Origin: Candidatus Gastranaerophilales bacterium
GTDB taxonomy: Bacteria > Cyanobacteriota > Vampirovibrionia > Gastranaerophilales > Gastranaerophilaceae
Length of the DNA: 64,000 nucleotides
Assembly: GCA_017461425.1 (NCBI GenBank)
Contig: JAFTXY010000011.1
Span: forward strand, 1-64,000
Direction of reading: 5' to 3'
The notes under the pieces are model-generated. The model was not told the DNA's origin. It did no database searches and saw only the letters and a program-made list of their open reading frames with translations. Made by a program: the position numbers and the translations under genes. How positions within the stretch are numbered: the first letter of the stretch is position 1; every line of letters starts with the position of its first letter. Below, piece by piece: positions 8,604-17,814 of this stretch.

Positions 8604-9913
8604 TATTTAGCACCCTCAAGCACAACATCCGTAACACCATGTTGAGTTTTTCCCCAATCCATTGTCTTTTTGGTGAAAATAATTTTGAAAATGATAAACA
8701 TAGCAATAGGAAACCAAATTGTAATAAAATAAATTGAAGTTAAAATTGATTCCCAAAAAGCACGTCCAAATGAATAATTTGCATATTTTCTTAAACTATA
8801 AATAAATCCACAAGTAAAGAATATTGCAGTAGTTGCAACTAAAATTATTGAAGATAAAACACAATTTTCATAACCTTTTACAAAGTGGAATGCTTGTATA
8901 ACAATTTCCGCAATTAACCAAAATGGAAGCAAAAATTCACTTATATAAGCGATTAAATCAAAACCAACACGCAAAGACATATCTTTTGATGTAAATACTG
9001 CCCAAGCATATTCTAAATATCTTCTTATCGAACCTTCAACCCATCTTCTTCTTTGACGAATTAAGGCATAAAAATCAATAACACCTTCTTCATATACTTT
9101 TGCATCAGTGCAAAAACGAATATCCCATCCTTTAATATGCAATCTTGTAGACATATCAAGGTCATCCACAATAGTTTCTTCGTTCCAATAATTTATGCTT
9201 TCTAATGCCAATCTTTTAATTAATTCGCCATTTCCTCTTAATTCAACAGCGCCTCTAACTGCATCTCTTCCAACCTGAAGATGTGAATCAAGAATATATT
9301 CATTATATTGACACTTAGTTAAAAAGTTTTGTTTTGCATTAATAATAACTTTTTGTGCTTGAACAGCACCAACATCAACTGGCTCAAGCTTGATAACCAT
9401 CTTAGTTAAGAAATCTTTTTCAACTTTTGCATCTGCATCAAAAACCAAAATAGCATCACCTTTAGCCAATTTCATAGCTTCATTTAATACAGCAGATTTT
9501 CCAGGTGTAGAATCTTTTTTTCTAATTAAAGCTTGAACTTTATCATATTTTTTCGCAAGATTTTCAATTATCAAAGCTGTATCGTCTTCGCTTCTGTCAT
9601 CAATCAAAATAACTTCAAAGTCTTTATAATCAAGATTTAAAACATTTTCAACAGTTTTTTCAATAACTTCATGTTCATTATGACAAGGAATTAAAACAGA
9701 AACGAAAGGATGATAATCATAATTCAAAATCGGAGGATGTTTTTTTAATTTTCTTTTTTGATATTTTGTAACGCAATACATATAAAAAGAATATAAAAAC
9801 ATAAAGCCGATTAAGAAAATAACCGCCCACATCGTATTAAAATAGTTTTGAAATATAATTAAAAATGCAACTAGAAAAGAAATTATAATTAGTAGCGCTA
9901 TTCTTTCTTTCAT
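8603..9913 (-). CDS. Membrane GT2 glycosyltransferase (processive type)
   Basis: Two N-terminal membrane helices (about 5-25 and 28-48) are followed by a GT-A domain and three or more C-terminal helices. The processive GT2 motifs are all present: IDDRSEDD (104-111), FDADAK (158-163, the DxD), VDDLD (249-253) and QRRRW (287-291). This is the layout of cellulose, hyaluronan and poly-GlcNAc synthases, so it probably polymerises or transfers a sugar at the inner membrane. Substrate is not readable. It is the first gene of the minus-strand run into murC, an unusual partner for a cell-wall cluster. A GGA lies 3-5 nt before the ATG. Confidence 0.88.
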   Translation of the reverse strand: MKERIALLIIISFLVAFLIIFQNYFNTMWAVIFLIGFMFLYSFYMYCVTKYQKRKLKKHPPILNYDYHPFVSVLIPCHNEHEVIEKTVENVLNLDYKDFEVILIDDRSEDDTALIIENLAKKYDKVQALIRKKDSTPGKSAVLNEAMKLAKGDAILVFDADAKVEKDFLTKMVIKLEPVDVGAVQAQKVIINAKQNFLTKCQYNEYILDSHLQVGRDAVRGAVELRGNGELIKRLALESINYWNEETIVDDLDMSTRLHIKGWDIRFCTDAKVYEEGVIDFYALIRQRRRWVEGSIRRYLEYAWAVFTSKDMSLRVGFDLIAYISEFLLPFWLIAEIVIQAFHFVKGYENCVLSSIILVATTAIFFTCGFIYSLRKYANYSFGRAFWESILTSIYFITIWFPIAMFIIFKIIFTKKTMDWGKTQHGVTDVVLEGAK

Positions 9914-9960
9914 TTCCTTGTCTTCTTGTCAATCTCTCTATAATCTTTTAAAATTCTAAC

Positions 9961-10010
9961 AAAAATAAACCCTCGTCGCAAGAAATTAAAACTTCTTTAC
10001 TTGAGGGCTG
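9961..10010 (-). terminator. Terminator after the VOC gene (minus strand)
   Basis: On the minus strand CCCTC (10007-10003) pairs with GAGGG (9974-9970) around partly complementary AAGTAAAGAAG and CTTGCGAC arms, and is followed by TTTATTTTTG. It lies directly after the VOC stop codon. The inner stem is imperfect. Confidence 0.6.
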
Positions 10011-10020
10011 ATTTTCCTTT

Positions 10021-10401
10021 TTAGTAAGCTTTTTCAATCAATTCAATTGAATTGCCATCAGGGTCATTAATAAATGAAATTCTTGTTTTAATTTCATCCA
10101 TATAAAATGGTTCAACATCCCAACTATAACCCAATTTTTCTATTTTTTTACTAATTTCATCTAAATCATCACATAAAAATGCAAAATGCCCAAAACTATC
10201 CCCTAAAGAATATCCACCAACAGGCACTTCATCATTTATTGTTAATTCTATTTGTACCCCTGTTTTTTCATCAACCAAATATTGCAAATAACAATCTTCT
10301 AAACGAATTCTTTCGCCTTTTTTTAATCCCAACAATTCGCAATAAAATTTAATTGACTTTTCTTCATTTAAAACTCTTATCATTGAATGTAAAAATTGCA
10401 T
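10021..10401 (-). CDS. Glyoxalase I / VOC-family metalloprotein
   Basis: The 126-residue protein is a two-repeat vicinal-oxygen-chelate fold. The four metal-ligand positions of glyoxalase I are all filled: His5, Glu52, His72 and Glu120, the last in DPDGNSIEL. It is therefore a good candidate for lactoylglutathione lyase, which detoxifies methylglyoxal, though other VOC enzymes share the same pattern and the thiol cofactor of this organism is unknown. It stands alone and is divergent from the membrane-anchored TPR gene. Confidence 0.82.
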   Translation of the reverse strand: MQFLHSMIRVLNEEKSIKFYCELLGLKKGERIRLEDCYLQYLVDEKTGVQIELTINDEVPVGGYSLGDSFGHFAFLCDDLDEISKKIEKLGYSWDVEPFYMDEIKTRISFINDPDGNSIELIEKAY

Positions 10402-10458
10402 ATCTACTCCTTTTAATCTTAAAAATATTATATCAAATAATAAGCTTATGTAATGTTG

Positions 10459-10487
10459 TTTACTATTTAGAAACGAAATAGTATAAT
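10459..10487 (+). promoter_or_regulatory. Promoter placing the start site almost at the ATG of the TPR gene
   Basis: TTTACT (10459-10464), a 17-bp spacer and a perfect TATAAT (10482-10487) form a strong sigma-70 type promoter. The ATG is at 10495, only 7 nt after the -10 box, so the transcript should start at about 10493-10495 and have no leader or room for a ribosome site. Confidence 0.65.
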
Positions 10488-10494
10488 TAAAATT

Positions 10495-12267
10495 ATGAAT
10501 ATTCTACTTATTATAGGATTAGTATTATTTGGGTGCACTATTACTTGGATGTATTTTCTTTTCATTTCTAAAACAGTAAATGAAAAAGAAAGACCAAAAC
10601 AAATAGAAATAGTGCATGGTGACGCTCTTGAAAGATGTAATAAATTATACGAGCAAGGACTTCATGCAGAACTGCAAAGATATGCGCAAAGAGAACTATC
10701 TAAAAACTATGGTAATGTAGAATTAAGAAGAATTTTAGCTCAATCTTTAATGGTTTCTGGTAATGAGCAAATGGCAATTATGCACTACGAAGCTATTTTA
10801 TCTATTGCACCATACGACATTAAAACTCAAGAAATGCTAGCAGAATATTATTGCGAAAATGGTCCAAGAACTAGAGCAATAGAACTATACGAACAAATCC
10901 TTTTATATGATAGCGGAAATGTAAACGCTGTTGAAACTTTAGCAAAATTATACGAAGAAACTCAAGATTACGAAAAAGCAATCGAAATGTATCAAATGAT
11001 GATTGAAGCCGAAGTTGATGAAACTAAATTAACAGAATTAAAATATATTCTTGCTGACTTATATACAAAAATTGATAATTATGAAAAAGCTTTTGATTCA
11101 TACGAAAAAATACACAAAAACGACCCTGAAAATCTTGAAATATTAATTATCTTAGCCGATTTAGCATATAAAAATAGATATTGGCAAGATTGCCTAAAAT
11201 ATTACCAAAAAATTATAACCATTGTTGGAGATGATTTTGAAATATTAGTTAAAATCGCTCAATTACAAGTTACTGTTGAAGATTGGGAACAAGCTGTTGC
11301 GTCTTATAAAAAAATAATTTCTCTTGAAGATGCGAATAGCGCAAATTATTTATATCACCAAAACGAACTTTGTAATGCAATGCTAAAAAATGGACAATAC
11401 AAAGAAGCAATTGACTTATTAAAAGATTTGCTAGCACAAAATCCAAAAGAAACATCTTTTGCTTTCACATTAGCGCAAGCCTATACAATGATTGGCGAAT
11501 TTCAAATTGGCGTTAATTTATACAATAAACTTCTTGAAGATTTACCGCCAGAACATAGTGAAATTATTATTAATTACATTTCAAATTTAATTTCAGCTTG
11601 GGCACAAGATTTATTCAAAAAAGGTCAATACAATCAAGCTTTTGATAAATTCTTCGAAGCATTAAAATATAACGAAAATAATGATGATGTTTATTTCCAA
11701 CTTGGTAAATGCAATTATTATATTAAAAGCTTCCAAGATGCTATTGCGCATTTTAAAAGAGCAATCTCAATTAAACCACAAGAATCGAGATATTATTTTG
11801 GTTTAGGTTGTGCTTATGATGAAACAGGTTCAACAAAAAATGCAAAAATTGCTTTTTACGATGCCATTAATATCGATCCTATGAATATTCAAGCAAGAAT
11901 TGCTTATGCAATTTCACTTACAAAAGAATTAGAATATGCTCAAAGTATAGAACAATTCTCAGAAGTTTTAAAATATATTCCTGATAATGCTGATACATTA
12001 TATAATCTTGCTCTAGCATACGAACTTGTTGGAGATATAGAAAGAGCTATTAAATTCTACAAGAAAGCAATTGATAATGATAACAACCATAAAGAAGCAA
12101 ACCACAATATAGAACTTCTTTTAGGCGAACCTTATCAACCACACCAAGAAATTGAATATATTGATGAAGAAATAACTGGCGAACAAGCTGATGGTGAAAT
12201 TATATACGAAGAAATTCCATCAGAAAATTTTGACGAAAACATAGATAACAACAGTATGTTTTCTTAA
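10495..12267 (+). CDS. Membrane-anchored TPR protein
   Basis: One N-terminal transmembrane helix (about residues 2-24) is followed by roughly 14 TPR units covering residues 45-560 and an acidic tail (many Glu/Asp after 560). The layout recalls LapB/YciM, which regulates envelope synthesis, but the C-terminal rubredoxin-like metal site of LapB is missing, so I do not use that name. It most likely scaffolds an inner-membrane complex from the cytoplasmic side. It is monocistronic, with its own promoter whose start site nearly coincides with the ATG. It converges on the TolC-like gene with a 4-bp overlap. Confidence 0.8.
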   Translation: MNILLIIGLVLFGCTITWMYFLFISKTVNEKERPKQIEIVHGDALERCNKLYEQGLHAELQRYAQRELSKNYGNVELRRILAQSLMVSGNEQMAIMHYEAILSIAPYDIKTQEMLAEYYCENGPRTRAIELYEQILLYDSGNVNAVETLAKLYEETQDYEKAIEMYQMMIEAEVDETKLTELKYILADLYTKIDNYEKAFDSYEKIHKNDPENLEILIILADLAYKNRYWQDCLKYYQKIITIVGDDFEILVKIAQLQVTVEDWEQAVASYKKIISLEDANSANYLYHQNELCNAMLKNGQYKEAIDLLKDLLAQNPKETSFAFTLAQAYTMIGEFQIGVNLYNKLLEDLPPEHSEIIINYISNLISAWAQDLFKKGQYNQAFDKFFEALKYNENNDDVYFQLGKCNYYIKSFQDAIAHFKRAISIKPQESRYYFGLGCAYDETGSTKNAKIAFYDAINIDPMNIQARIAYAISLTKELEYAQSIEQFSEVLKYIPDNADTLYNLALAYELVGDIERAIKFYKKAIDNDNNHKEANHNIELLLGEPYQPHQEIEYIDEEITGEQADGEIIYEEIPSENFDENIDNNSMFS

Positions 12268-13556
12268 ATAGTTTCTTTGTTCATTTCATTAATGTTATGA
12301 ACATTCATTTCTTTTAATAATTCAGCATAACTTGTGTAATATTCGCTTAATGCAACATGATAGCTTAGCATCATTTCAAGATATAATTTTTTTGAAACCA
12401 AGAAATCTGTCATATCTATTTCTTTTTTATCCAAGCTTTGAATTGATGCTTGTAATAATTCTTTTGAATTCGCTAGAAGTTCTGTATTGTAAAAATTTAA
12501 ATTGTCTTTTGCAACAGTATATTTTTCCCAAGCATCAGAAATGCTTCTTGTAACGTCAATTTGCAAGTCTTCATATTTTAATTGAGCTTTTTGAATATCT
12601 AATTTTGCATTATTGATTTCTGGTTTATAACGATAAACTAATGGAATATTAACTAAATTAACACCCGCAAATGCTCCACTTTGAAATCTTCCGTTATCAG
12701 AAACTCCTTTTGTAAAATATGAATATCCACCAATCAATTCAATATCAGGAATTAATTGGCTTTTTGCAACTTTTAATTTGCTTTGTGCGCTTTTTACTTC
12801 TTCTTGTGCGCTTAACAAATCATATCTATTTGATAATGTATAATTTTTTATATTTTCAAAATTTAAAAAATTTTCTGTTGGCTTAAGAGTTAAAAGCTCT
12901 TCAAATTGACCATTTAAATATTCTTCTTGAGTATCATATTCAATATTACTTGTGTTCATAACAGAGTTAAATCTATTTCTTGAAGAAATAACTTCTGAAT
13001 TTGCAATATTGTAATACATAACTGTACGATTATATGCTATTTTTGCTTGAACAACATCTGTTTTAGGAACTTTTCCTTTTTGTTCTTGTTTGATTGTGCT
13101 ATCTAAAATTTCTTTTGAAATATTTTTTTGCTCTGCCAGTATTTTTAAATTTGATTTTTTCAACAATAAATCAAAATATGCCTTTTTAACTTCAAAAACA
13201 AGATTATATTCTTGGAATTTTTGATTATCATACATTGATTGAGATTTTGTTTTAGCAACTTCTTTTCTTTTGCCTCTTTTTAATAATTCAACAATATATT
13301 CAACCCCAATTTGATGAGGGTCGCCCTCTCCAGCTCTTCCCATATTTTGAAATGTTCCAACAGTAGGATTTTGTAATTTATCTGCTGTTTTAATGTCGTT
13401 TTTTGATTTTTCAACATCTAGTATCGCCATTTTCATTTGCGGGTTTGTCGATAAAGCAGACAAAATTGCTTGCTCAAGGGAAATTTTCTTAGTTTCAGTT
13501 ATTCCAAAGCAAGATGTTGTTGTTAATATTAAAAATGCGAAGATTATCTTTTTCAT
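12264..13556 (-). CDS. TolC-family outer-membrane channel protein
   Basis: Outer-membrane efflux proteins form trimeric tunnels across the periplasm. This 430-residue protein has a signal peptide (MKKIIFAFLILTTTSCFG) and the two-fold repeat of long helices typical of the family: the first OEP half about 30-215, the second about 235-420, each with the LEQAI / DLLSAQEEV type starts. I place the start at 13556; an upstream in-frame ATG at 13580 would add eight residues before the signal peptide. No pump gene is adjacent, so the partner is unknown; a second TolC homologue at 46751 is with MacAB. Confidence 0.87.
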   Translation of the reverse strand: MKKIIFAFLILTTTSCFGITETKKISLEQAILSALSTNPQMKMAILDVEKSKNDIKTADKLQNPTVGTFQNMGRAGEGDPHQIGVEYIVELLKRGKRKEVAKTKSQSMYDNQKFQEYNLVFEVKKAYFDLLLKKSNLKILAEQKNISKEILDSTIKQEQKGKVPKTDVVQAKIAYNRTVMYYNIANSEVISSRNRFNSVMNTSNIEYDTQEEYLNGQFEELLTLKPTENFLNFENIKNYTLSNRYDLLSAQEEVKSAQSKLKVAKSQLIPDIELIGGYSYFTKGVSDNGRFQSGAFAGVNLVNIPLVYRYKPEINNAKLDIQKAQLKYEDLQIDVTRSISDAWEKYTVAKDNLNFYNTELLANSKELLQASIQSLDKKEIDMTDFLVSKKLYLEMMLSYHVALSEYYTSYAELLKEMNVHNINEMNKETI

Positions 13557-13570
13557 TGTTGTTATATATA

Positions 13571-13599
13571 ATAAAACCAAAATTTTTAAAAATTGTCAA
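13571..13599 (-). promoter_or_regulatory. Promoter of the TolC-like gene (minus strand)
   Basis: On the minus strand TTGACA (13599-13594) is followed after 17 bp by TTTTAT (13576-13571, 4 of 6 matches). The predicted start is only about 6 nt before the ATG at 13556, another very short leader. Confidence 0.5.
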
Positions 13600-13669
13600 A
13601 AAACAAGTTTTATACTTGAAAAAAACAGCTAAATAAAATAATATGCGATTATAGGAGAAAGGCAAAAAA

Positions 13670-14290
13670 ATGAATACAGAAATTTTGAAAAATATATCTT
13701 ATGGAGTTTATGTTGTTTCAACAAATGATGAAACAAAATCAACAGGATGCATTGCAAATAGTGTTATACAAGTAACACAAGATACAATAGCGATAAGCAT
13801 AAATCATAATAATTACACAAACGAATGCATAAAAAAATCTAAAAAATTCGCTATTTCAATTTTAGATGAAAATATTGAAGATAATATAATTCCAACATTC
13901 GGCTTTCAAAGTGGAAGAGAAATAAATAAATTTGAAAATATTGAAAAAGTAAATTTTGATAATTTAGATGTCATCAAAAATTCAATAGGTTATTTAACTT
14001 GTACTCTAATTGATAGTTTAGAAACTTCAACTCACACGATATTTCTTGGAAAGATTATAAATGGAGATATCTTAAATAACAATAAAAACCCAATGACATA
14101 TGCTTATTATCACAAAGTTAAAAAAGGATTAAGCCCAAAAAATGCCCCAACATACATAGAACCAAAAAACGAAACAGGCTATAAATGTTCAATTTGCGGA
14201 TATTTATATGTTGGCGATATTACAAAAGAAAATAATGATTTTGTTTGCCCTATTTGCAAACAAAACAAAAATGTATTTATCAAGGTTTAA
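13670..14290 (+). CDS. hrb: Flavin reductase-rubredoxin fusion (high-molecular-weight rubredoxin type)
   Basis: Residues 1-155 are a flavin reductase-like split-barrel domain that binds FMN. Residues 168-206 are a rubredoxin, with the four iron ligands Cys173, Cys176, Cys193 and Cys196 in YKCSICG and FVCPIC. Such fusions (Hrb) pass electrons from NAD(P)H to flavodiiron proteins in anaerobes, detoxifying oxygen or NO; no flavodiiron gene is present here. A strong ribosome site, AGGAGAAAGG, lies before the ATG. The next gene starts 5 nt after the stop. Confidence 0.88.
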   Translation: MNTEILKNISYGVYVVSTNDETKSTGCIANSVIQVTQDTIAISINHNNYTNECIKKSKKFAISILDENIEDNIIPTFGFQSGREINKFENIEKVNFDNLDVIKNSIGYLTCTLIDSLETSTHTIFLGKIINGDILNNNKNPMTYAYYHKVKKGLSPKNAPTYIEPKNETGYKCSICGYLYVGDITKENNDFVCPICKQNKNVFIKV

Positions 14291-14295
14291 TCTAA

Positions 14296-15204
14296 ATGGA
14301 AAAGAGATATTATCCTTTTAGCAAATATTTGCAAGAAACGCATAACAAAAAAATCTACAAAATAACGCTGGATGGCGGTTTTTATTGTCCAAATAGAGAT
14401 GGAACAATCTCATCTGGCGGTTGTATATTTTGTGATGAAGTAGGAAGCTTTTCTAGATGCAACGATATAAAATTATCTATCCAAGAACAATTAACTCAAA
14501 GTATGGAAAAACTATCCGCACAATTTAAAGCTCAAGCCTTTATGGCATATTTTCAATCATATTCAAATACTTATGCCAATATTGAAAAATTAAAAAAAAT
14601 ATACGATAGTGTGTTTTTTGATGAAAAAATCGTTTCAATTTCTATAGGAACTCGCCCCGATTGTATTGATAATGAAAAATTAGATTTAATTTCAACCTAT
14701 AAACATCCTTGGATTGAATATGGGCTTCAAAGTGCACATGATGAAACCTTGCAATTTATAAATAGAGGTCATGATTTTGAATGTTTTAAAAATGCAGTAA
14801 TTGAAACCAAAAAAAGAAATATAAAAGTCTGTGCGCATATAATCTTAGGTTTTCCAAACGAAAATAAAAAAATGATGCTGGAAACTGCCAAAAAACTTGC
14901 TGATTTAAATATTGATGGCATCAAAATCCATATGTTGACCGTTTTAAAAGATTCACCATTATTAAAACTATACGAAAAAGAACCATTTTATCTTATGAAT
15001 ATGGAACAATATTGTGAAATTGTATGTGATATTTTAGAAATTTTGCCACCAACCTGCACAATTCAAAGAATAGCAGGAACTGGTTATAGCGAAACAACAA
15101 TAACCCCAAAATGGGTAAATAGACGTTTTGAAATTTTAAATCTAATTGATAAAATTATGATTCAAAGAAATTCCCATCAAGGAAAATCATACAAAGCAAA
15201 CTAA
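14296..15204 (+). CDS. Radical SAM protein, TIGR01212/YhcC family
   Basis: The 302-residue protein has the short N-terminal cluster motif of the YhcC group: Cys31, Cys43 and Cys46 (FYCPNRDG ... GGCIFC) would hold the [4Fe-4S] cluster. Other family marks are QSYSNTYA, SIGTRPDCID, EYGLQSAHDETL and AHIILGFPNE. Family members act on an unknown substrate, often suggested to be tRNA. It is probably cotranscribed with the rubredoxin fusion 5 nt upstream. Confidence 0.9.
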   Translation: MEKRYYPFSKYLQETHNKKIYKITLDGGFYCPNRDGTISSGGCIFCDEVGSFSRCNDIKLSIQEQLTQSMEKLSAQFKAQAFMAYFQSYSNTYANIEKLKKIYDSVFFDEKIVSISIGTRPDCIDNEKLDLISTYKHPWIEYGLQSAHDETLQFINRGHDFECFKNAVIETKKRNIKVCAHIILGFPNENKKMMLETAKKLADLNIDGIKIHMLTVLKDSPLLKLYEKEPFYLMNMEQYCEIVCDILEILPPTCTIQRIAGTGYSETTITPKWVNRRFEILNLIDKIMIQRNSHQGKSYKAN

Positions 15205-15284
15205 AATGCCTTAATTAGTGGAGCCTTTTTTTCATTTTTAAGGTATACTACAAAAGGAGAATAGTACAAAAGAAGGGTTTAGAG

Positions 15285-17720
15285 ATGAAAATGAAATCAT
15301 TAAAAAACATATTCCAATTTGTATTGGCTATGTTTTTGACTCAAGCCTTACCAACATTAGCAAGCGAAGCTAATCTAATCGTTCCTGATATTAAAGGGGA
15401 TGCTTTTAGCTATAACTTACTATTGGTCGGCATAGGAGTTGCCTTAATCGGAAGTATTTTCGGTTTAATTGAATTTATCAAAATTAAAAAAATCCAAGTT
15501 CATCCTGTTATGGAGCAAGTTGGAACAACAATTTTTGAAACTTGTAAAACATATCTTATACAACAAGGTAAGTTTTTAATTGTTTTAGAAGCATTAATTG
15601 CATTGTGTATTGCATATTATTTTGGTGTTTTAGAAAAAATGAGCATCGCTAATGTGGCTTTAATTCTTTTATGGTCCGTTATTGGTATTTTAGGCTCATA
15701 TTTTGTTGCTTGGTTTGGTATCAGAATGAATACCCTAGCAAACGCTAGAACATCATTTATGGCATTAAAATCAAAACCATTACACTGCTTAAATATACCT
15801 CTAAAAGCTGGTATGAGTATTGGCGTTTTGTTGGTTTCAGTTGAATTAATATTAATGCTTGTAATTTTATTATTTGTGCCTGGACACTTAGCTGGTGCTT
15901 GTTTTATCGGTTTTGCAATCGGTGAATCTTTAGGCGCATCTGCTCTTCGTGTTGCTGGTGGTATTTTTACAAAAATCGCTGATATTGGTTCAGACTTAAT
16001 GAAAATTCAATTCGGCATCAAAGAAGACGATCCAAGAAACCCTGGTGTAATCGCTGACTGTACAGGTGATAACGCAGGTGATTCAATCGGACCTTCTGCT
16101 GATGGTTTTGAAACATATGGTGTAACAGGTGTTGCTCTTGTAAGTTTCATTTTATTAGGAGTTTTCAAAGAATACCAAATTCAATTATTAGCTTGGATAT
16201 TCACAATGAGATTCTTAATGATTGCAACATCAGTTATTGCTTATTGGTTCAATAATTTCATTACTTGCTTCTATGCAAATAAATGTGAAAAACAAGAAAA
16301 AAGATTTGATTTTGAAGCACCTTTAACAAATCTTGTTTGGTTAACTTCGATTCTATCAATCGCTATGACATTTGGTGTATCAAAATGGTTATTAGGTTCT
16401 ATGCCAAACAACTTATGGCTTGTACTTTCTCTAATCATTTCTTGCGGTACATTAGGAGCTGCTTTAATTCCTGAAGCAACTAAAATATTCACTTCTCCAA
16501 AAGCAAAACACACAAACGAAGTTGTTACAGCTTCTCGTGAAGGTGGAGCTTCCTTAACAATCCTTTCAGGTATTGTTTCTGGTAATTTCTCTGGCTTCTG
16601 GATTGGCGCAATCATCGTATTATTAATGGGCTTATCATATCTTGCAAGTCAACATATTGTTGATATTATGATTTACCCATCAGTATTTGCTTTTGGTCTT
16701 GTAGCATTTGGTTTCTTGGGAATGGGACCTGTAACAATTGCGGTTGATTCTTATGGACCTGTTACAGATAATGCTCAATCAGTTTATGAATTATCATTAA
16801 TTGAAGAACAGCCTGATATCGCAAATGAAATTGAACAAAATTATGGTTTCAAACCTGATTTTGAAAATGCTAAAAAATACTTAGAAGAAAATGATGGCGC
16901 AGGTAACACATTCAAAGCAACATCAAAACCAGTTCTTATTGGTACTGCTGTTGTTGGTGCTACAACTATGATTTTCTCTCTAATTTTGGTTATCCAAGAT
17001 GTTTTAGGAATTAATCCTGAAAGCATTTTAAACCTATTAAACCCATACACATTACTTGGCTTTATTGCTGGTGGTGCTGTAATTTATTGGTTCTCAGGCG
17101 CTTCAATGCAAGCTGTTACAACAGGTGCATATTCAGCAACTGAATATATCAAAAATAATATCAAATTAGGTGAAGCTGATGATAAAAAAGCTAACTTAGA
17201 AAATTCAAAAGAAGTAGTAAAAATATGTACTCAATATGCTCAAAAAGGTATGTTTAACATATTTGTTGCACTATTCTCTTTTGCACTAGCTTTAGCATTT
17301 TTATCTTCTCCAGAGCAACAAACTAATGCTCCGGTTTCATTCTTTGTAAGTTATCTAATTGCAATTGCTGTATTTGGCTTATTCCAAGCAGTATTTATGG
17401 CAAACGCAGGCGGATGCTGGGATAACGCTAAGAAAATTGTTGAAGTTGATTTAGAAGAAAAAGGAACGCCATTACACGACGCAACAGTTGTTGGTGATAC
17501 TGTTGGTGATCCATTCAAAGATACTTCTTCAGTAGCAATGAACCCAATTATCAAATTTACAACATTATTTGGCTTATTAGCAATGGAAATCGCAATTAGT
17601 GCAGAATTTAGAACACATTCTAAAATTGCAGGTGTAATTTTCTTGATAATTGCATTAGTGTTTGTAGTTCGTTCATTCTACTCAATGAGAATACCTAACA
17701 AAGCGCAGTCTGAAAACTAG
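15285..17720 (+). CDS. hppA: Membrane-bound ion-translocating pyrophosphatase
   Basis: The protein splits pyrophosphate and pumps H+ or Na+ across the membrane. It has 811 residues and about 16 helices. Active-site stretches are DDPRNPGVIADCTGDNAGD (about 246-264) and DTVGDPFKDTSS (about 738-750). The K+-dependence site reads GNTFKATSK (about 540-548): Lys sits where K+-independent enzymes have Lys and K+-dependent ones have Ala, so a K+-independent, probably proton-pumping enzyme is inferred. The N-terminus resembles a signal peptide but is more likely the first helix. The last codons and stop lie in a 28-bp sequence repeated 116 bp downstream. Confidence 0.95.
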   Translation: MKMKSLKNIFQFVLAMFLTQALPTLASEANLIVPDIKGDAFSYNLLLVGIGVALIGSIFGLIEFIKIKKIQVHPVMEQVGTTIFETCKTYLIQQGKFLIVLEALIALCIAYYFGVLEKMSIANVALILLWSVIGILGSYFVAWFGIRMNTLANARTSFMALKSKPLHCLNIPLKAGMSIGVLLVSVELILMLVILLFVPGHLAGACFIGFAIGESLGASALRVAGGIFTKIADIGSDLMKIQFGIKEDDPRNPGVIADCTGDNAGDSIGPSADGFETYGVTGVALVSFILLGVFKEYQIQLLAWIFTMRFLMIATSVIAYWFNNFITCFYANKCEKQEKRFDFEAPLTNLVWLTSILSIAMTFGVSKWLLGSMPNNLWLVLSLIISCGTLGAALIPEATKIFTSPKAKHTNEVVTASREGGASLTILSGIVSGNFSGFWIGAIIVLLMGLSYLASQHIVDIMIYPSVFAFGLVAFGFLGMGPVTIAVDSYGPVTDNAQSVYELSLIEEQPDIANEIEQNYGFKPDFENAKKYLEENDGAGNTFKATSKPVLIGTAVVGATTMIFSLILVIQDVLGINPESILNLLNPYTLLGFIAGGAVIYWFSGASMQAVTTGAYSATEYIKNNIKLGEADDKKANLENSKEVVKICTQYAQKGMFNIFVALFSFALALAFLSSPEQQTNAPVSFFVSYLIAIAVFGLFQAVFMANAGGCWDNAKKIVEVDLEEKGTPLHDATVVGDTVGDPFKDTSSVAMNPIIKFTTLFGLLAMEIAISAEFRTHSKIAGVIFLIIALVFVVRSFYSMRIPNKAQSEN

Positions 17721-17726
17721 TGCGAC
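17699..17726 (+). repeat. 28-bp direct repeat, copy 1 (spans the hppA stop codon)
   Basis: The 28 bases from CAAAGCGCAG to TAGTGCGAC are identical to 17815-17842. This copy encodes the last residues of hppA and its TAG. Confidence 0.95.
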
Positions 17727-17764
17727 TGCACAGTTTGAAGACAAGCTTTGCAGAAGGATATGAA

Positions 17765-17799
17765 AAAGAGGGTTGAAACGTTGAGTTTTGACCCTCTTT
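17765..17799 (+). terminator. Hairpin between the two 28-bp repeats
   Basis: AAAGAGGGT (17765-17773) pairs with ACCCTCTTT (17791-17799) around a 17-nt loop. There is no long T-run after it, so it may be a weak terminator or an mRNA-stabilising hairpin downstream of hppA. Confidence 0.5.
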
Positions 17800-17814
17800 G
17801 TAATTGGACTAAAT

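Noticed and set aside
10495-12267. Naming the membrane TPR protein LapB
   Set aside because: The single helix plus TPR layout fits, but the C-terminal Cys-rich metal site that defines LapB is absent.
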